A stretch of 64,000 nucleotides of DNA from Phalacrocorax aristotelis. Lineage: Eukaryota > Chordata > Aves > Suliformes > Phalacrocoracidae. The notes below the pieces were generated by a model. It was not told where the DNA came from and searched no databases. It saw nothing but the letters and a program-made list of their open reading frames with translations. Below are positions 50,201 through 62,500 of the stretch, piece by piece (the stretch's first letter is position 1; the number at the start of each line of letters is the position of its first letter). The stretch spans positions 111,493,463-111,557,462 of the forward strand of contig NC_134277.1 in the NCBI RefSeq assembly GCF_949628215.1, given 5' to 3'. The translations under genes and the position numbers were made by a program.

Positions 50201-53200
50201 GAGGCTGTGCTGGGTGCTAGCCCTTGCTATTGCAATATCATATAGATGCAACCTGTCCTCCTTTTCATCAACCTTGAATAAAACCTGCTTTTTGCCATGC
50301 ACTGGTAACCAGTGCAAATCAGGGCTGGCCAAAGGTGGTTTTATATCAGCTGAGATCCTGGCTTTTCCAAACAACCCCCCCTTGCTACAGCCACCAGGCC
50401 AGACCCGGGGGCTCAGACAGCAGTAGAACACTGTAGAAATATTATTAATGTCAGTATATGACTTGATAAGGCAGGATATTGCTACAGAAATTTGAAATCA
50501 GTGACTTCACCAGCATGGGGTTATTGTAACCGAGTGTGGCAGTGCTGCCAGCAGCCCTAGAGGAGGGACCAGGTCTAGCTGGCAGTGGCGTGGGGGACAG
50601 GGAGGGAAGGGCATACTTAGAGTAGCCACATTGAATATCTGGGTTTGAAGAAAAGGTGAAAGTTGAAAGGCCTGAGCCCCAAGGGAGGCGTTACAGAAAG
50701 GAGCCACCACTCTGCCAAGGGTTTGAGGCTGGGTTTTGGATTCACACTGGCATTGCTGGAGGGGGAAGAGGAGAGTGAGGAGGAGTCCAAAGGTGGCTCA
50801 CCTGATTGTGAAGAACATGTGTTTTTTCATATTGCTGAGGCAGAGCTGCTGCTTGAATCTCTTAACCTGGTTGACGTATAAGAAGGCTGTGTCCACTGTG
50901 CAGTGGCTCCAGATAAAAGTAGAAGGAGAAATGATTTCACAGAGTAGTTTGGGAAACTGCTGTGTAATTTCATGCAAGTTTACAGACCCTGCAGATGTAA
51001 AACAACCTGCTACTGAGAAAACTAATCAGGTTCACAACTTCTCTGAATTGTCTGCTGCTTCTCCTTAGCCCAAGTCAGCTCTAAACAGCAGCAGTCCCAT
51101 GCCTGCCCCTACCCCAGGCCTCCTGTAACAGGAGTTGCCATATTTTTGGGTGAATTAAGAGCTTACTGTGCATCGCCACCTTCTGTGCTTTTGTCTTAAT
51201 GTGTCTGCTTTGGTAACATACCAATTCTTTGCAACTATAAAAGATGAGAAGAACCTGTCAGAAAATGGTCAAAATTCTCCATTAAAGATAACAAAAAATC
51301 CCCTAAAATTTTTTTTTTTCATTTTTTGAAAAGAAACATTTGCTTTTCAGAGAAAAATTGAATACCAGAAAACAAAATTTTGCTTTGTATTTCTTCTCCT
51401 CCAGACTGTCTCCTCAATGAGAAATTTTCCCATGTCCTTTTTGAAATAAGAATCTAATGAAAAATGTCACATTAATTTTTCAGTCTGTTCTGCTAAGAAT
51501 ACACAGCATCTCTCAGACTCTAAGTAGTCTGAGCAATGAGTCTTCCTTTAAAAAACAGTAAGTTGTAGTTGAGATAGTTAATTTTCCATTATGTAAATAA
51601 CCAAATATCAGAACAGTCATCTATTGTAATTCTACAAGAGAAGGTTTGAGTTACAGTTTAAGCTGTTTCAAATAGTGGTTTAAAATTTTTGGATTGAGAT
51701 ACAGATACATTTTCAGGATCTAAAAAGTAAATAAATAGATATGTGAGAGAGCAAATATGTTTGAACAAGGTGTTTAGTTGAAAATAACGATATTTTCAGC
51801 CTCCTCTTTACTGTTAGTGCTTGTTTGCTTTGTCCCTAAATACAACTTGCAGTATATCCTGCAGGTCCTCTCCTTGATATTAAGCATTGATTTCACCTTC
51901 TGCTTGAACCATAAGGAAAGGGTAGATCTTCTGTACATTTTGAAAAGGGTTTGGTCCATAGATGTCTTATTCTGTAACAACAGTATGAAAATAGAAAGGT
52001 GGTCAAAGAAAACAACACCTTCCAAAAAAGATCTTTCTATGCGTTATTCAATGCTCATTTCACCATTGCTCAGAGGGCATCCCAGTTGCATGACAGTTTT
52101 TTGGCCTAGGCCATAAAAAACACTATGAATTGATTAGAGGCAAAGTAGTTCTAGGCAGCCACAGAATCCCGTAGAACGTAAGAGAAAATTAAACAGTGCT
52201 GAGAGAGTTTATGTTTCTGACTATCCACAGCAATTGGGAAAAAGATCAAGGAACCTCATACTTGTTTGCTTTTTTTATTAGAAACCTCCCTGCTTGGCTT
52301 TCAGAGCTCTCTGGCCCTGTTACCACTTCAGCTGAGGCAGCAGGAGGGAGGGATAAGGAAAAATGTCGGTGGAAATTTTCAGATCACAAACTGTTTTCTC
52401 CCCAACTACAAGAACTGAGTTTCCAGCCAGACATTCAGGCTTATTTCAGCCCACATGGCCTCATGGATTAATTCAGAAATTGGCTTTAAAGAAACACCCG
52501 GGAGGGCAAGGAGCTGGAGTGCCATCGATTTGGCATTGCAGAGCTGCAAGGAGGCACCCTTCATGGGAATGGGAAGGGATGCTCTAGTCATTGGGCAGCA
52601 GTCATTTCAGGGGCTGGTCCTTCTAGCAAGACCTCACCATTAAAAATATTGCATTGTACACCTAAGATGATCAAAACATAGAACAGATGTTCATCCTGCC
52701 CGCTGCTCATTTTATTGCTTTTTAGTTTATGTCATGCCCAAATGAGTTTTTTATTAGAGAGTACTTAATCATGTTTGGACTCAAATGTCTTCTGCCTCTG
52801 TTCCCTATTTTCTTTGAATGTCTGTTTTTAGAAAATAATCTTTCCCTGAGACACATGGAAAGGGAATGATTTGCAAGGCCTTAGCTAGTGTAATTAAGAG
52901 CCAAGAGCAGCCGACCTGAAAAAGTAACAGTGAAAAATACAGTCAATTGTTAAACATAAATTAGTCCATAGTTAAGTCCAATTGCCTCATAACAAAACTA
53001 GATCTTTTGTCCATTACTTGGACAAAAATCATACTGAGGGAGTTTCATGTGGCATATCCTTCCACTAAGAAGTTCGTAACTCTGTGAAAGATAGTATCAC
53101 AGCAAAAAAGGGTTTATGAAGGCTTAGAGTCGAGCACTGGTCTCAGGGAAGTGATGTGTTCAGGGTACATCTGAAAACAGGACTGATTCCAGACCTCCTT

Positions 53201-56200
53201 CTTGTCCATTCACTAGACCTGAGAAACAACAGAGGAATCCCACAAATAGCCATGGGTGACCAAGAAGACAACAGGCTGGGTTTCTGTTTGGTTTTCTTCA
53301 GATTTTGAACAAGGGCAACAGAAAACACTGGTTCCCAGGTTAAATTGCCTTGGCTTACAAACTGACTGTGGAGGACAGGCTCCTGAAACACAAATGTGAA
53401 TATAAACGAAACCACCCTGGCTGCCCCATGCTGTTCTGCCAGGGTCTCCTCTGGGGGATCATGAGAGCTTTCAAGTTCACTTTAATAGAACAGGGACTGT
53501 AGCAGAAATTGTCTCCTACTATTGACCAATCCAGCATATATAAGCTATGTTTAGTTTTATAACAGTGTCTTTTCCTTGCTTTCTTGCTTCACTTCATGCA
53601 AATGGACAATCACAGCAATAATGTTACTGTCATCAGTGCAGTTAATTAGCCCTTAAAGCATTAGTGACGCCAGTCTGCCCCATGGCAGGACAGCCGTGCT
53701 GGAGAAATGAGTGCTTGATAGACACCAGCATCTTCCACAGAGCAATCCCTCCGCCTGGATCACTGCAGGTGTCCATGCAAGGCAGAGGCAGCATCTTCTG
53801 GATGTTCATCTCCAAGAAGACAAAGTGTTATTTCTACTACACTTCAAAAATGTGCCTTTCTTTGGTGCTTTGCTTGGCACTGATGGAATTGCACACCTCA
53901 TCCAACAGTCTTCTTGCAGCACCAGCAGTGCTGCCTGGGACAACGTGGATGCTCAGCTTCTGGCATCCCCATTCATGGCTGGAGCTCAAGGGAAACAGGG
54001 CGACTCTGCTGCTGCCTGAGATGTGCAAGGCAGTCTCCACCTTTCCCCAGCACCAACTCATTTCCTAGCCATTTATAAGTCAACTGCCCCCCCAAGCAAT
54101 CCTGAGCCACAAACCACCCAGTAAACCAGACTGCTTTCTGGTGAAAATGACTGACGTCCTCTGAAGAGAGCTAGGGATTCAACAGACCGGTTTTGTAAGT
54201 TGCAAACAAGTTTGCATTTGAAATCTGGTGCGATTCTGTTGCAGGCAAGAGGAAGGGGGACACTGGACTTCTGTCAGATTGTATTTGAAGGTGTATTCTA
54301 GGAATAGAGCTACACACATATTTTAAAATAATAATTATTATTTTTAATCAGATCCAAGTCCCTGAAATTTCTGTCTGCTTTCGGACAGCTCAGTGTCTTT
54401 ATTTAGCCTCCTACCAGTCCTGTCCCAGGCAGAAGAGCTGTAATTGTCTGTGTTGCTATGAAATGAGGTTAAGTCACACAGGAAGGTCACACAAGAAATC
54501 CAGAGCAAAATAGGAAACATAACTGGTTCTTCTCTTGACCATCAGAAAATCCAAACTGAAACTTGCAATTTCAGAAAACAGCTCAGTTTCAGAGCCCTTA
54601 TGCATTATCTGTGCTTTCAGTGTTCAGGAGAACCAGATGTTTTGCACCAGCCTCAGCTGTCAGTTACTACAGCACAAATCTGTGCTAACTTCACCAGTTG
54701 CAGTTAAATTACTCAGTGAAATGTTCTTTGTATTTTCACTAAGATACTAATGGCCCTTGCACCTGCTTGCAGAATTCAGCTGAAAAATGTATCTTAAAAT
54801 TAGTTAACAAGCTCCACAGGGGGAAAGAACTGCATCCACTTTAATAGCATGCTGACAAATGGTTTCCAGAAGACCATGTGTTTTAGGATGGAAAGACCCT
54901 CCAGAGGTCACCAAGTCCAACCTCCTTCCACCTCAAAGCAGGGCTGTTGGCCAGCACTGGTTCACATCAACCTGAGTTACATCATTTGCAGTTATTTTGC
55001 ACAGACGATTATTCTACATCCCAGGGATGTAGAACAGCAGACTTCATTGATTTCACTGACTTCTGGTGTCTGTCTGGCCCAGGGTGGAGGCATATATAAA
55101 TGCTGTTTAATATGTGTAAAACGGATATATTGTGGGAGTTGTACATTGATTCTCTGAAGCTACCTACGGTCATATTATTGGAGAAACGCGGGGCACTAGC
55201 GAAGGTTGTGTAAATGTCACCCCTGAAGTGTGCCATGAGCTGAAGGCAGTGAGTGGAGAAATGCTGACTCCACTGCAGCTCACGTGGACTTTAGAGTATG
55301 AGCGATGAATATGAGCATTTACATTACGGAGGGAGCTCACAGAGATCTCAGAAAAGAATGCTGGAAAGGGGTGCAAAGAATAAGTATTTATATAAATCTG
55401 TCTCCCTGACAGCTGTGTGGGGAGCTTCAGTTCTTAACTCAGTGCACTCTGAATTACACCTCAGGAAAACACCTTGCAGCTTGAACAAGGATGTCTGTAA
55501 CCCACCCCATCATCCCCCTCTCTCCAGGAAGGATCAAGTGTCCTTGAAAGATGAAGGAACAAGTTGTCTGTGTGGTGCTTGCCTTTCACACTGAGTATGA
55601 GCCTACATACAGCTCAGACTGCAGCCCCTCTGCACGTCACCAGCCAACTAAATAGAGATCCTGAGATGTAAACAAACAGTACATCGCCATCCCAAAACAG
55701 GCACTAGTAGAACAGAAAACACTGCTTTTACCTTTTAGGGCAGCATTTATTCTTCTTGATCTAATAACTTTTCACAAATTGAGCTAAAAAACCTAGTTTT
55801 GTAATCCTTTATTGGTCCATGAAATTTACTTCAAGTTTTAGCAGAACAGAGACAAATGCTAACGTTGCCATCTCTCTTGCCATTGAAAAAGTGAAAAATA
55901 CAGTTTGAAAAGAGACTAGCTAAGCCAAACTCTTTTGCCAAGAAGATAAAACCTTGCACAGGCAAGGCCTTACCAACAACGTACAGGTCTCTAGTTTCAG
56001 TTTCTGATGTCAGGAGGTGGAAGCCTCATCATGAAATTCCCCTCCCCTCCTACCACAGGCATGGAGCCTGCACACCCCTCCTAAGACACCCCCGGCACTC
56101 ATGGATGAGGCTGGGGGTACCCGGCTGCTTGAGGCTGGTGCTTGGCTCACAGCGGTGGGCTGCTGTGGAGCCTGGCAGGCACCACAGACCCCATTCACCG

Positions 56201-59200
56201 CGGCTGGTGGCTGCCGGCTGTATCATACATTTCACAAGCTAGTGTTAAGGCTCAGAAAAGCTGAAAAAGTTTAAAATCCCTGGTTACTGTTCTCCTAGGC
56301 TGCTACCCAACTGAAAAATGTACTTAGGACACCTGTGTCCACCTATGGTACCCAAAGTTAACAACTAAAGGGAAAACAGATGCAAAATAAGAGCTCAGCA
56401 AATGTACTCATTTCTAAGACAAGGGTTGTGAAGTCCCTATCACAGTAAATTACCATCTGCCAGCTTCTTGTATGATTTGAAGGATAAAGTCAGCCTTTTC
56501 TAGGTCCAATAAAAAGCCGAACTAAAACATTCATTTCAGACAAATGCAGATGAGGGAATTAATCTCCTAACTCTGCTCCTGCTGTGCAGTATTACCCATA
56601 CAAAACCAAATGGCACCATGTTTCAGGTGCTTTGAAGGGTGAGAATCTGCAGGAGAACATTAAAAAGATAAGAAATAACAACATACTCCTTAAAATGTTG
56701 AGCTGGTGTCACTGCAACATGAAACAGACAGCCTCATTCTTTGCCCTGTATCACAGATAATGCCTAATGAGGGTTTCTCTCTGCTTCATTTCAGAACCAC
56801 GACCGCACGTGCATTGCGTGCAGAATCATCTACCGGTCAGACGAGCACCATCCTCCCATCTTACCTCCCAAGGCAGACCTGACTATAGGGCTACACGGAG
56901 AGTGGGTGAGCCAGCGCTGCGAGGTGCGACCGGAGGTCCTCTTTCTCACTCGGCACTTCATCTTCCATGACAACAACAACACCTGGGAAGGTCACTACTA
57001 CCACTACTCCGACCCCATCTGCAAACACCCCACCTTCACCATCTATGCCAAGGGACGCTACAGCCGGGGAGTGCACTCATCCAAAGTGATGGGCGGCACA
57101 GAGTTTGTGTTCAAAGGTAGAGTGGCTCGCTACAGTGGGGGCGGAGGTGGTCACATAGTTAAGGACCAAAGCAAGAGTTTGCTCGTAATGATTTGGTTGC
57201 TGATGATTTAGTTCTGTTGTTTTTAGGAGTTAGTCATTTTTTGGGAAGTTCTCAGGCACTGTGTGAACATCCAGCCAAACTCTACAGCTGCACGGTATTT
57301 TGCACCACTGAAGCAATACTCAGTTGAGGCAGAGGTCTTTAAGTACAGCACAAGAAGACAAGATTTCGCATAATTAAGTCTTGCAGTCCAGTGGCCAGAC
57401 TTCAAGCATCTAAGCAAATTGCCTGAGATTAGATCTGTGTCCTAGGGCTCCTTCAGCAGAGAGAAAAAAGCACCTTCAGAGGGCATGTCAGGTCCTATGT
57501 GGTATAAATAATTTTCTGGTGAGGACAGGTACAGCAGCAGCACGTGTCTTTTCGTCAGTGTCCAAGGGACCCTAGAGCAAGTAAGGATGTCCCTAAAGAG
57601 AGCTACGATTAATCCCACCACAGTGACGACTAGATGTATCTAACCAAAACCCCTCGAGTACTTTGGGAAGCAGCGCTCGGTGATGACGCCAGCTGGGTCC
57701 CTGTGGCTGAGAATTCTTCCTTTGCAAACAGCCCCCTAGCACCCTGCTTAGGAGGAGCTCAGTCAGTTTAACCACTCATACAAACAAACATCTCCAAAAC
57801 ACAATGTCCCACCATGGCACCAGCCCCAGCAGAGCCTCTGGAAGCCCCAAGCACTCTGTGGGCTCTTCTCCTTACTTCAGTTACCATGTGAGAAGCATAT
57901 CGCTTCTTGCATGGCTCCAATTTAGGAAAGTATCTAACTATAAGAAATACTAATCTGGGCTTTTCATAGGAGGCAGGAGCCTGTCAGAGCTTTTGCTCTT
58001 TAGAGAGGCAGGCAGCATGCCCCAGCTGAAGCTCCTGGGGTGAAATGCAGTTTTTGCTTGAATTTCTTGTTTATGGTATCCCAACTTACCTTACAGATCA
58101 AGGTCACTAATTTGGTTGTGGCAAAACTTTTAGGTTCAACTTCTGTAAGTTACATTTTACACTGGCTAGGGTAAATAATGTGAACCGTGGAGGTATCGAG
58201 TTGGATATCTGTTTATAAAGCCTCAGAATAAAACTCCCAACAAATCTTACTGTAAAATGACCTGCAAGAGAATTTGGGATTTTGGTGTGTTGAAAGGCAT
58301 GAGGCTGGCTATTTGCTTCTGCTTTGGTCAGTAGCAATCCATTCAGATCCCCTTTTCTTGATATACAGTGTCAAATGCACACCAGGAAAAATCTCTGTTC
58401 AGCTTCCATAGGTTCATTCAGTTTGGCTTTTCCCAACTTCTTAAACTTGGCTGAAAAAGAAAACTTTATGTGCCTTAAGCTCCTTTGATATACAGGCAAT
58501 TTGGAACTGCAGAAGCTGCAGCCACTGTTTAGATATGAGAAAAAGCATATCTCCATAGTTCAGCAATACTTTATAATTCATGAAAAAAAGGACAGGTCAT
58601 ATAGGAAGGTAGCACAGCTGCGGTGCTTTCCAAGTTTTCCAGTTGGAACTAATTATGTCATTAGTTTTATGGGATAACAGATATTAAAAAATGATGAAAA
58701 ATACATTATAAGGAGCCCTTCTTATGGATTAATAGAGATGGTAATAAAACATAAGTAAAGTTTTATTGTTTCCTCTTTTACCTATCTCCTAATATAACCA
58801 AAAGGCTTCAGCTGTAGAGGATTGTCTGGAATTTATGAAAAGCTCTGCTTAATCTCTAGCTGAGATATGTGGCCATCAGGTTTTCTTCAGCTGAGTTTGT
58901 GTATGTGCGCGCGTTCTGTGCGACACGCAATTAGGTCAAAGACATAAAATGATGCAAATAGCTTTGCTGGCCGCACCTGCAATATGAAAAAATTTATTTC
59001 AGAATGAACAAGGAGAGAGAATTCTGATTTCACAGGTACACCCCAACCCACACGCTGTCTTTGCTTTTGTTTTTTTTCCTCTACTAATAGCTCCTCTCTT
59101 CCTCTCTTACAGTAAATCACATGAAGGTCACTCCCATGGATATATCCACAGCCTCCCTGCTGAACGTCTTCAATGGGAACGAGTGCGGAGCACAGGGGTC

Positions 59201-59564
59201 CTGGCAAGTTGGGGTTCAGCAAGACGTCACCCACACGAATGGCTGCATTGCACTCGGCATCCGCCTACCTCACACCGAGTACGAAATCTTCAAAATGGAG
59301 CAGGATGCCCGGGGCAGGTACTTACTGTACAATGGCCAGAGACCGAGCGACGGGTCCAGTCCCGACCGACCAGAGAAGAGAGCCACTTCCTACCAGATGC
59401 CTTTAATTCAGTGTGCTTCATCAGTACCCAGATCTGAAGAGTCACCAGAGGAAAATAAAATAAGGCTGTACAGCAGCAGGGCACCGGAAAAATATCCCAG
59501 CACCCCAGCTCTTGCTTTGGTGTTGTTTATTTGTACTGTGTCATATTGGGACATTCTCAGCTAG
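32160..59564 (+). CDS. APCDD1: APCDD1, membrane-bound Wnt inhibitor (whole coding span, five exons)
   Basis: The coding sequence joins 32160-32217, 41399-41582, 42923-43454, 56795-57116 and 59113-59564, giving 1548 nt and 515 residues plus stop. All four introns are GT-AG and frame is kept at each junction. Visible in the product: a signal peptide (about residues 1-26), two related modules opening with GHWVSTGCEVR (75-85) and [11 protein letters not shown] (293-303), a CIAC cysteine pair (264-267), sequons at about N100, N168 and N319, and a C-terminal hydrophobic segment (about 497-511) preceded by a polar stretch. This order matches APCDD1 family members, about 514 residues in human. Family knowledge: it is a glycosylated cell-surface protein that binds Wnt and LRP5 and dampens canonical Wnt signalling upstream of beta-catenin, and it is a Wnt target active in hair or feather follicle and neural and vascular tissue. 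The paralogue APCDD1L is less likely because nearly every recognisable residue follows APCDD1. No frameshift or internal stop is present. Confidence 0.97.
33336..33442 (+). repeat. L2/CR1-like 3' tail, ancient (intron 1)
   Basis: AGCAGGGATTGTCTCTCTCT, TGTTTGTACAAGTGCTAAGC and ATGGTATTCAATAAATAATA match the order of the tail shared by old L2 and related amniote retroelements. The AATAAATAATAAA end is the tail repeat and should not be read as a gene's poly(A) signal. Confidence 0.6.
34385..34420 (+). repeat. AATAAA plus A16 tract (retrocopy-like 3' end)
   Basis: AATAAA at 34385-34390 is followed, after 14 bases, by 16 consecutive A (34405-34420). This is the form of a genomic copy of a polyadenylated RNA. 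The AT-rich DNA before it looks like a 3' UTR, but I recognise no source gene. See findings. Confidence 0.4.
41399..41582 (+). CDS. APCDD1: APCDD1 coding exon 2
   Basis: This exon encodes residues 20-80 and the first two bases of codon 81. The acceptor is the AG at 41397-41398 and the donor is GTAAGG at 41583. It begins with the [18 protein letters not shown] segment just after the predicted signal cleavage. It then carries the [19 protein letters not shown] stretch and opens the first APCDDC module. The acceptor has only a modest pyrimidine tract, but the frame and the residue match fix the boundary. Confidence 0.95.
41583..42922 (+). other. APCDD1: APCDD1 intron 2 (1340 bp)
   Basis: GTAAGG donor and CTTCCCACAG acceptor. 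It holds an A-rich (AAAAAAAC)-type low-complexity run at 42253-42287 and nothing else I can name. Confidence 0.9.
42253..42287 (+). repeat. A-rich simple repeat (AAAAAAAC)n in intron 2
   Basis: Three to four near-perfect octamer units. Confidence 0.85.
42923..43454 (+). CDS. APCDD1: APCDD1 coding exon 3 (first APCDDC module)
   Basis: This is the largest coding exon (532 nt, residues 81-258). The acceptor AG lies at 42921-42922 after a CTTCCCAC tract, and the donor is GTACGT at 43455. It holds the bulk of the first module, including CEVRAGPEF (82-90), two asparagine sequons (about N100 and N168), the [10 protein letters not shown] stretch, the ENGCECTKA cysteine pair and the [20 protein letters not shown] segment. 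It ends in phase 0 at LQNAK. Open reading continues into the intron to a stop at 43485-43487, but that extension is intronic. Confidence 0.97.
46317..46335 (+). repeat. Poly-T tract in intron 3
   Basis: Nineteen consecutive T. Confidence 0.9.
48043..48165 (+). repeat. MIR-like SINE 3' remnant (intron 3)
   Basis: AACTCAGTGACTTCGTCTAT, then GTTAATAAATAGATGTTAAA and CATGTGAAGTGCCTCAGAGA follow the 3' half of MIR. Weak but ordered match. Confidence 0.4.
54884..54990 (-). mobile_element. CR1 LINE fragment, diverged (in intron 3)
   Basis: The stretch GGATGGAAAGACCCTCCAGA, AGGTCACCAAGTCCAACCTC and CAAAGCAGGGCTG follows the complement of a CR1 tail, without the terminal microsatellite. It is older and shorter than the copy at 5914. 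Confidence 0.7.
56795..57116 (+). CDS. APCDD1: APCDD1 coding exon 4 (start of second APCDDC module)
   Basis: This exon encodes residues 259-365 and one base of codon 366. The acceptor is TTCATTTCAG before 56795, and the donor is GTAGAG at 57117, the weakest donor of the gene. It starts [19 protein letters not shown] and carries [19 protein letters not shown] (293-311), which repeats the opening of the first module. It also has the NNNT sequon region (318-321) and a second cysteine ([10 protein letters not shown]). Asp-Arg replaces Asp-His near the start relative to mammals, a minor change. Confidence 0.97.
57117..59112 (+). other. APCDD1: APCDD1 intron 4 (1996 bp)
   Basis: GTAGAG donor and CTCTTACAG acceptor. 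I see no repeat or gene in it. Confidence 0.9.
59113..59564 (+). CDS. APCDD1: APCDD1 coding exon 5 (C-terminus and membrane anchor)
   Basis: The terminal coding exon encodes residues 366-515, with the TAG stop at 59562-59564. The acceptor is CTCTCTTACAG before 59113. It completes the second module with [19 protein letters not shown] and [20 protein letters not shown] serine- and proline-rich juxtamembrane stretch follows, then a short hydrophobic anchor ([14 protein letters not shown]). The last 50 residues are the most divergent part compared with mammals, as expected for a linker and anchor. The anchor is short, about 15 residues; processing to a GPI anchor is not indicated in the family but cannot be excluded from sequence. 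Confidence 0.96.
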
Positions 59565-62500
59565 AAGTGAAAAAAACCTTATTTTTCATGACTACAAAGC
59601 CAGGATTCCACCAGACTGGGGGTTGTTTTTCTTCCAAAAAAAAAAAAAAGGGACATTTATTTTCTTGATGCACTTGAATGCCTGAGAACTGTTGTTCTTT
59701 TCCTTATTTCCCCCTCCTCCTTGAATCCCGAATGGCACTCGTTTGATGTTTGTGCTTTGAACTTCATCCAGTCTGATCCCTGGCCTGACATGACTGCACA
59801 AAAGTAATTGCACTTTAGGACTGCAGACTTTTGGGGGGAGGGAGGGGGGTCTCCTTTTATTTTTATTTTAACTGCTGGGGTGAACATTATGATCCTGCTT
59901 CAGTCGTCTCTGCCATTTTACCATTGTGGTACTCTTCTCCCCAGTGCTGGGTTTCTCATCAGAATTTATCTCTGGGGAAGGGCTCGGTGTCGTGCCAGTA
60001 CTGTGACACCGGCTTCCCCCTCTGACTTCACAGCTCTGATGTAGATATGTATATAAGGAAGAATTCCACAAAGATTTATCTTGTCATTATCTCACAGCTC
60101 CTAACACAAAAAGAAACAGCAAATCAACAGCCCTCCATCCAGATAGTGCTGAACGGTTGATATCTCTAATTTAAAAAATATTCCGAGTAATTTAAGCTAT
60201 TTTTACAATCATTAAGTTGTAAAAATAACCAGTGGTTTAATATTCTTCTCATTCAGTTTCCTTAGTGATGTAATTGCTTCAAGGCCTCCCTTTGTACCTA
60301 GCAGATAGTTACAGCCAAGCCCCCTTAAAGCCAGACAGAAGTAGCAGATACACACAGAACAGGTAAGTTGCCAATACAAGGCTGCAGGAACTTCTGTTTT
60401 TGTATTCCTGAGGCCTTACATACTCCATGTGCAGTATTTGTGCCTTGGATTTTGTGTCAGCCAGGTGGACAAAGTAAAGAAGCGAGTGGGTTCTAACATG
60501 TTCTGCGACCCTATTTAGCAGCATATTTTTAGTAATGTGATCTTATGTAGGAACAAGTAAAGCACACGTGGCCCCTAGTAGAGCAAGAAAGCAGGCAGAA
60601 ACAGACCCATATCTATCTGAGACACTGGCACAGTCATACCAAAGGGAGGAGCAAGAGCTGCACAAATGCAGCTGCCCCCTCCCTTTTCTCCTTGCTAGGC
60701 TGTCCCAACACATACCATGGTTTCACTGAGCTTAATTCATCTTTGGTTTGGGGAGACACAGCTGGGAAGGTGGACAGGCAGAGCTCCTCAGAGTATTCTT
60801 CAACAAGAGCCTGCCCCGGAAACCCTTGGGTTTCCTCCTGCCTTGCAAACACATCCTTCTGTGCAGTGATGTGAATCAGAGCAGTCTCTGGAGCCAGTAG
60901 GGGAGATATTTAAGGCCAGCAAGGAGATACAAGGTCATAGACGAACCATGTTCTCCTGCTTTAATGGAGAGTGAGCTGAGGGCACAGCTTAACCTTGAGG
61001 CATTTGGGCCATGCCTTTTAATGATAGACATTTGGCTCGCAGGAGGAGCAGGAACCTGTGTAAGAAACATAACGAGTAAGGTCATAGCATTTCTTCATCA
61101 GTATCAGCAGCCTCTAGCTGCCCAGTCCAGTACTAGGGGAGAAAAAAGCCTTTAATATGTAATTTTCAGCATCACAGGAAAAGTATGTCTTGAATGAGAG
61201 TCTTTCAGCTTTACATAGGTGAGTCGCCATACTGTCAGCTATAGCAAATGCATTCTTTGAAAACATAGTGACAGCATGGACCTTGCTAGCAAAAACGGCA
61301 GGAAAAAGCCATTCAAGCAGCAAATGGCTCTGCTCAGGCTCCCTACCTCCTCAAAGTCTGTGCCTTCCTGACAGTTTTTCCAAGCTAGTATCAGCCTCAG
61401 ATTCACCTGGTTTTGAGACAGCAGAAGGAAGGGGAGAAGGAACAATATCATAGGCTTACTGCTAGATCAGATCACATCTTTCACATTTCTTCCTCAGACA
61501 GATGAAAAGTCACAGAAAACTCAGTCAGGAGCAGAGCTCAGGGTGGCTCAGTGGTCACCAAAGAATGCTCATCCATCCACCTGATGTCAGATCCTCCTTC
61601 AGCCTGCTGCAAGGAGCTGAATGCCAACTCCCCATGACAAACTGAGCCATAGGAACAACAGCTGCTCTGATCAGCATTTCTTGATGGTTTTCTACGCCAC
61701 ACAGTCAAACCTACTTGAAGAGTCAGTTCTGGATTAGTTGCTGGTAGGGAGGCATCAGGAGCAGTTTTTACTAGAGGGTCAAGAAGGAGACACGATGCCT
61801 TTGAAAGAGAAGCTAGGAACCAGTAAGTAGTTTGATTTTTCTCTAGCTAGAATTGAGTTTTTTATTCAGCAGACTTACATCTGCATATCTCCACCTGAGT
61901 TACTGAGCTATTACAAGATAGTTAAGTACTTTCAAATACTAGCTTCATTTCTGACTTCTGCTTGAGACACAGTGGCATGAGTGAATTCATGTTAGTCTTT
62001 ATTTATGAGGAAGGGTATGGCATCATGCTCCTCAGATCACGTGAGAGAAGCTTCTTGCACCAACATCGACCATTTCCACATTAGGTGGTCTCATCTCTGG
62101 AAAAACTAACAGTAGCTAGGAGTTGTCAGACCCTCTTCTTTCCCTATGCAAGGGCCTCACACGACTCAGTCCCAGCTGAAATCTGCACATGCTTGCGATG
62201 CAGGATTGGAGCCGAGAGCAAAGGAACTTCTCCACAGGCACAATGTTCTATACTCATCAGGGCAATGGTCTACAGTTTATTAGTGCTCTGTGGCTCCCGT
62301 GTAAATTACTTAATGTCAGAAATATTACAACAGTTTCAGGAGAAAGACCTAATTCTTGCCTCTAAAAAGCACGTTCATGTCTCAACTGTGTTCTGAATCA
62401 CAGACCTGCAAAGATCTACGTTTTCCAAGGCTTACCGTTACATGAAATGCAAACATGACACAATGTACAAATTGTACAAGAACAGCGATTTTTTTTTTGT

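Larger units (their letters stand above)
43455..56794 (+). other. APCDD1: APCDD1 intron 3 (13340 bp)
   Basis: The largest intron, GTACGT to TTTCAG. It includes a poly-T tract (46317-46335), a MIR-like remnant (48043-48165), a 19-bp inverted repeat (50298-50316) and a CR1 fragment (54884-54990). No nested gene or alternative exon is supportable. The segment 49490-49640 is compositionally balanced and could be a conserved non-coding element, but that is only a guess without alignment. Confidence 0.9.

Noticed and set aside
59455..59463. AATAAA inside APCDD1 exon 5
   Set aside because: It lies within coding sequence (Asn-Lys codons) before the stop; use as a poly(A) signal would remove the anchor and is not supported here.
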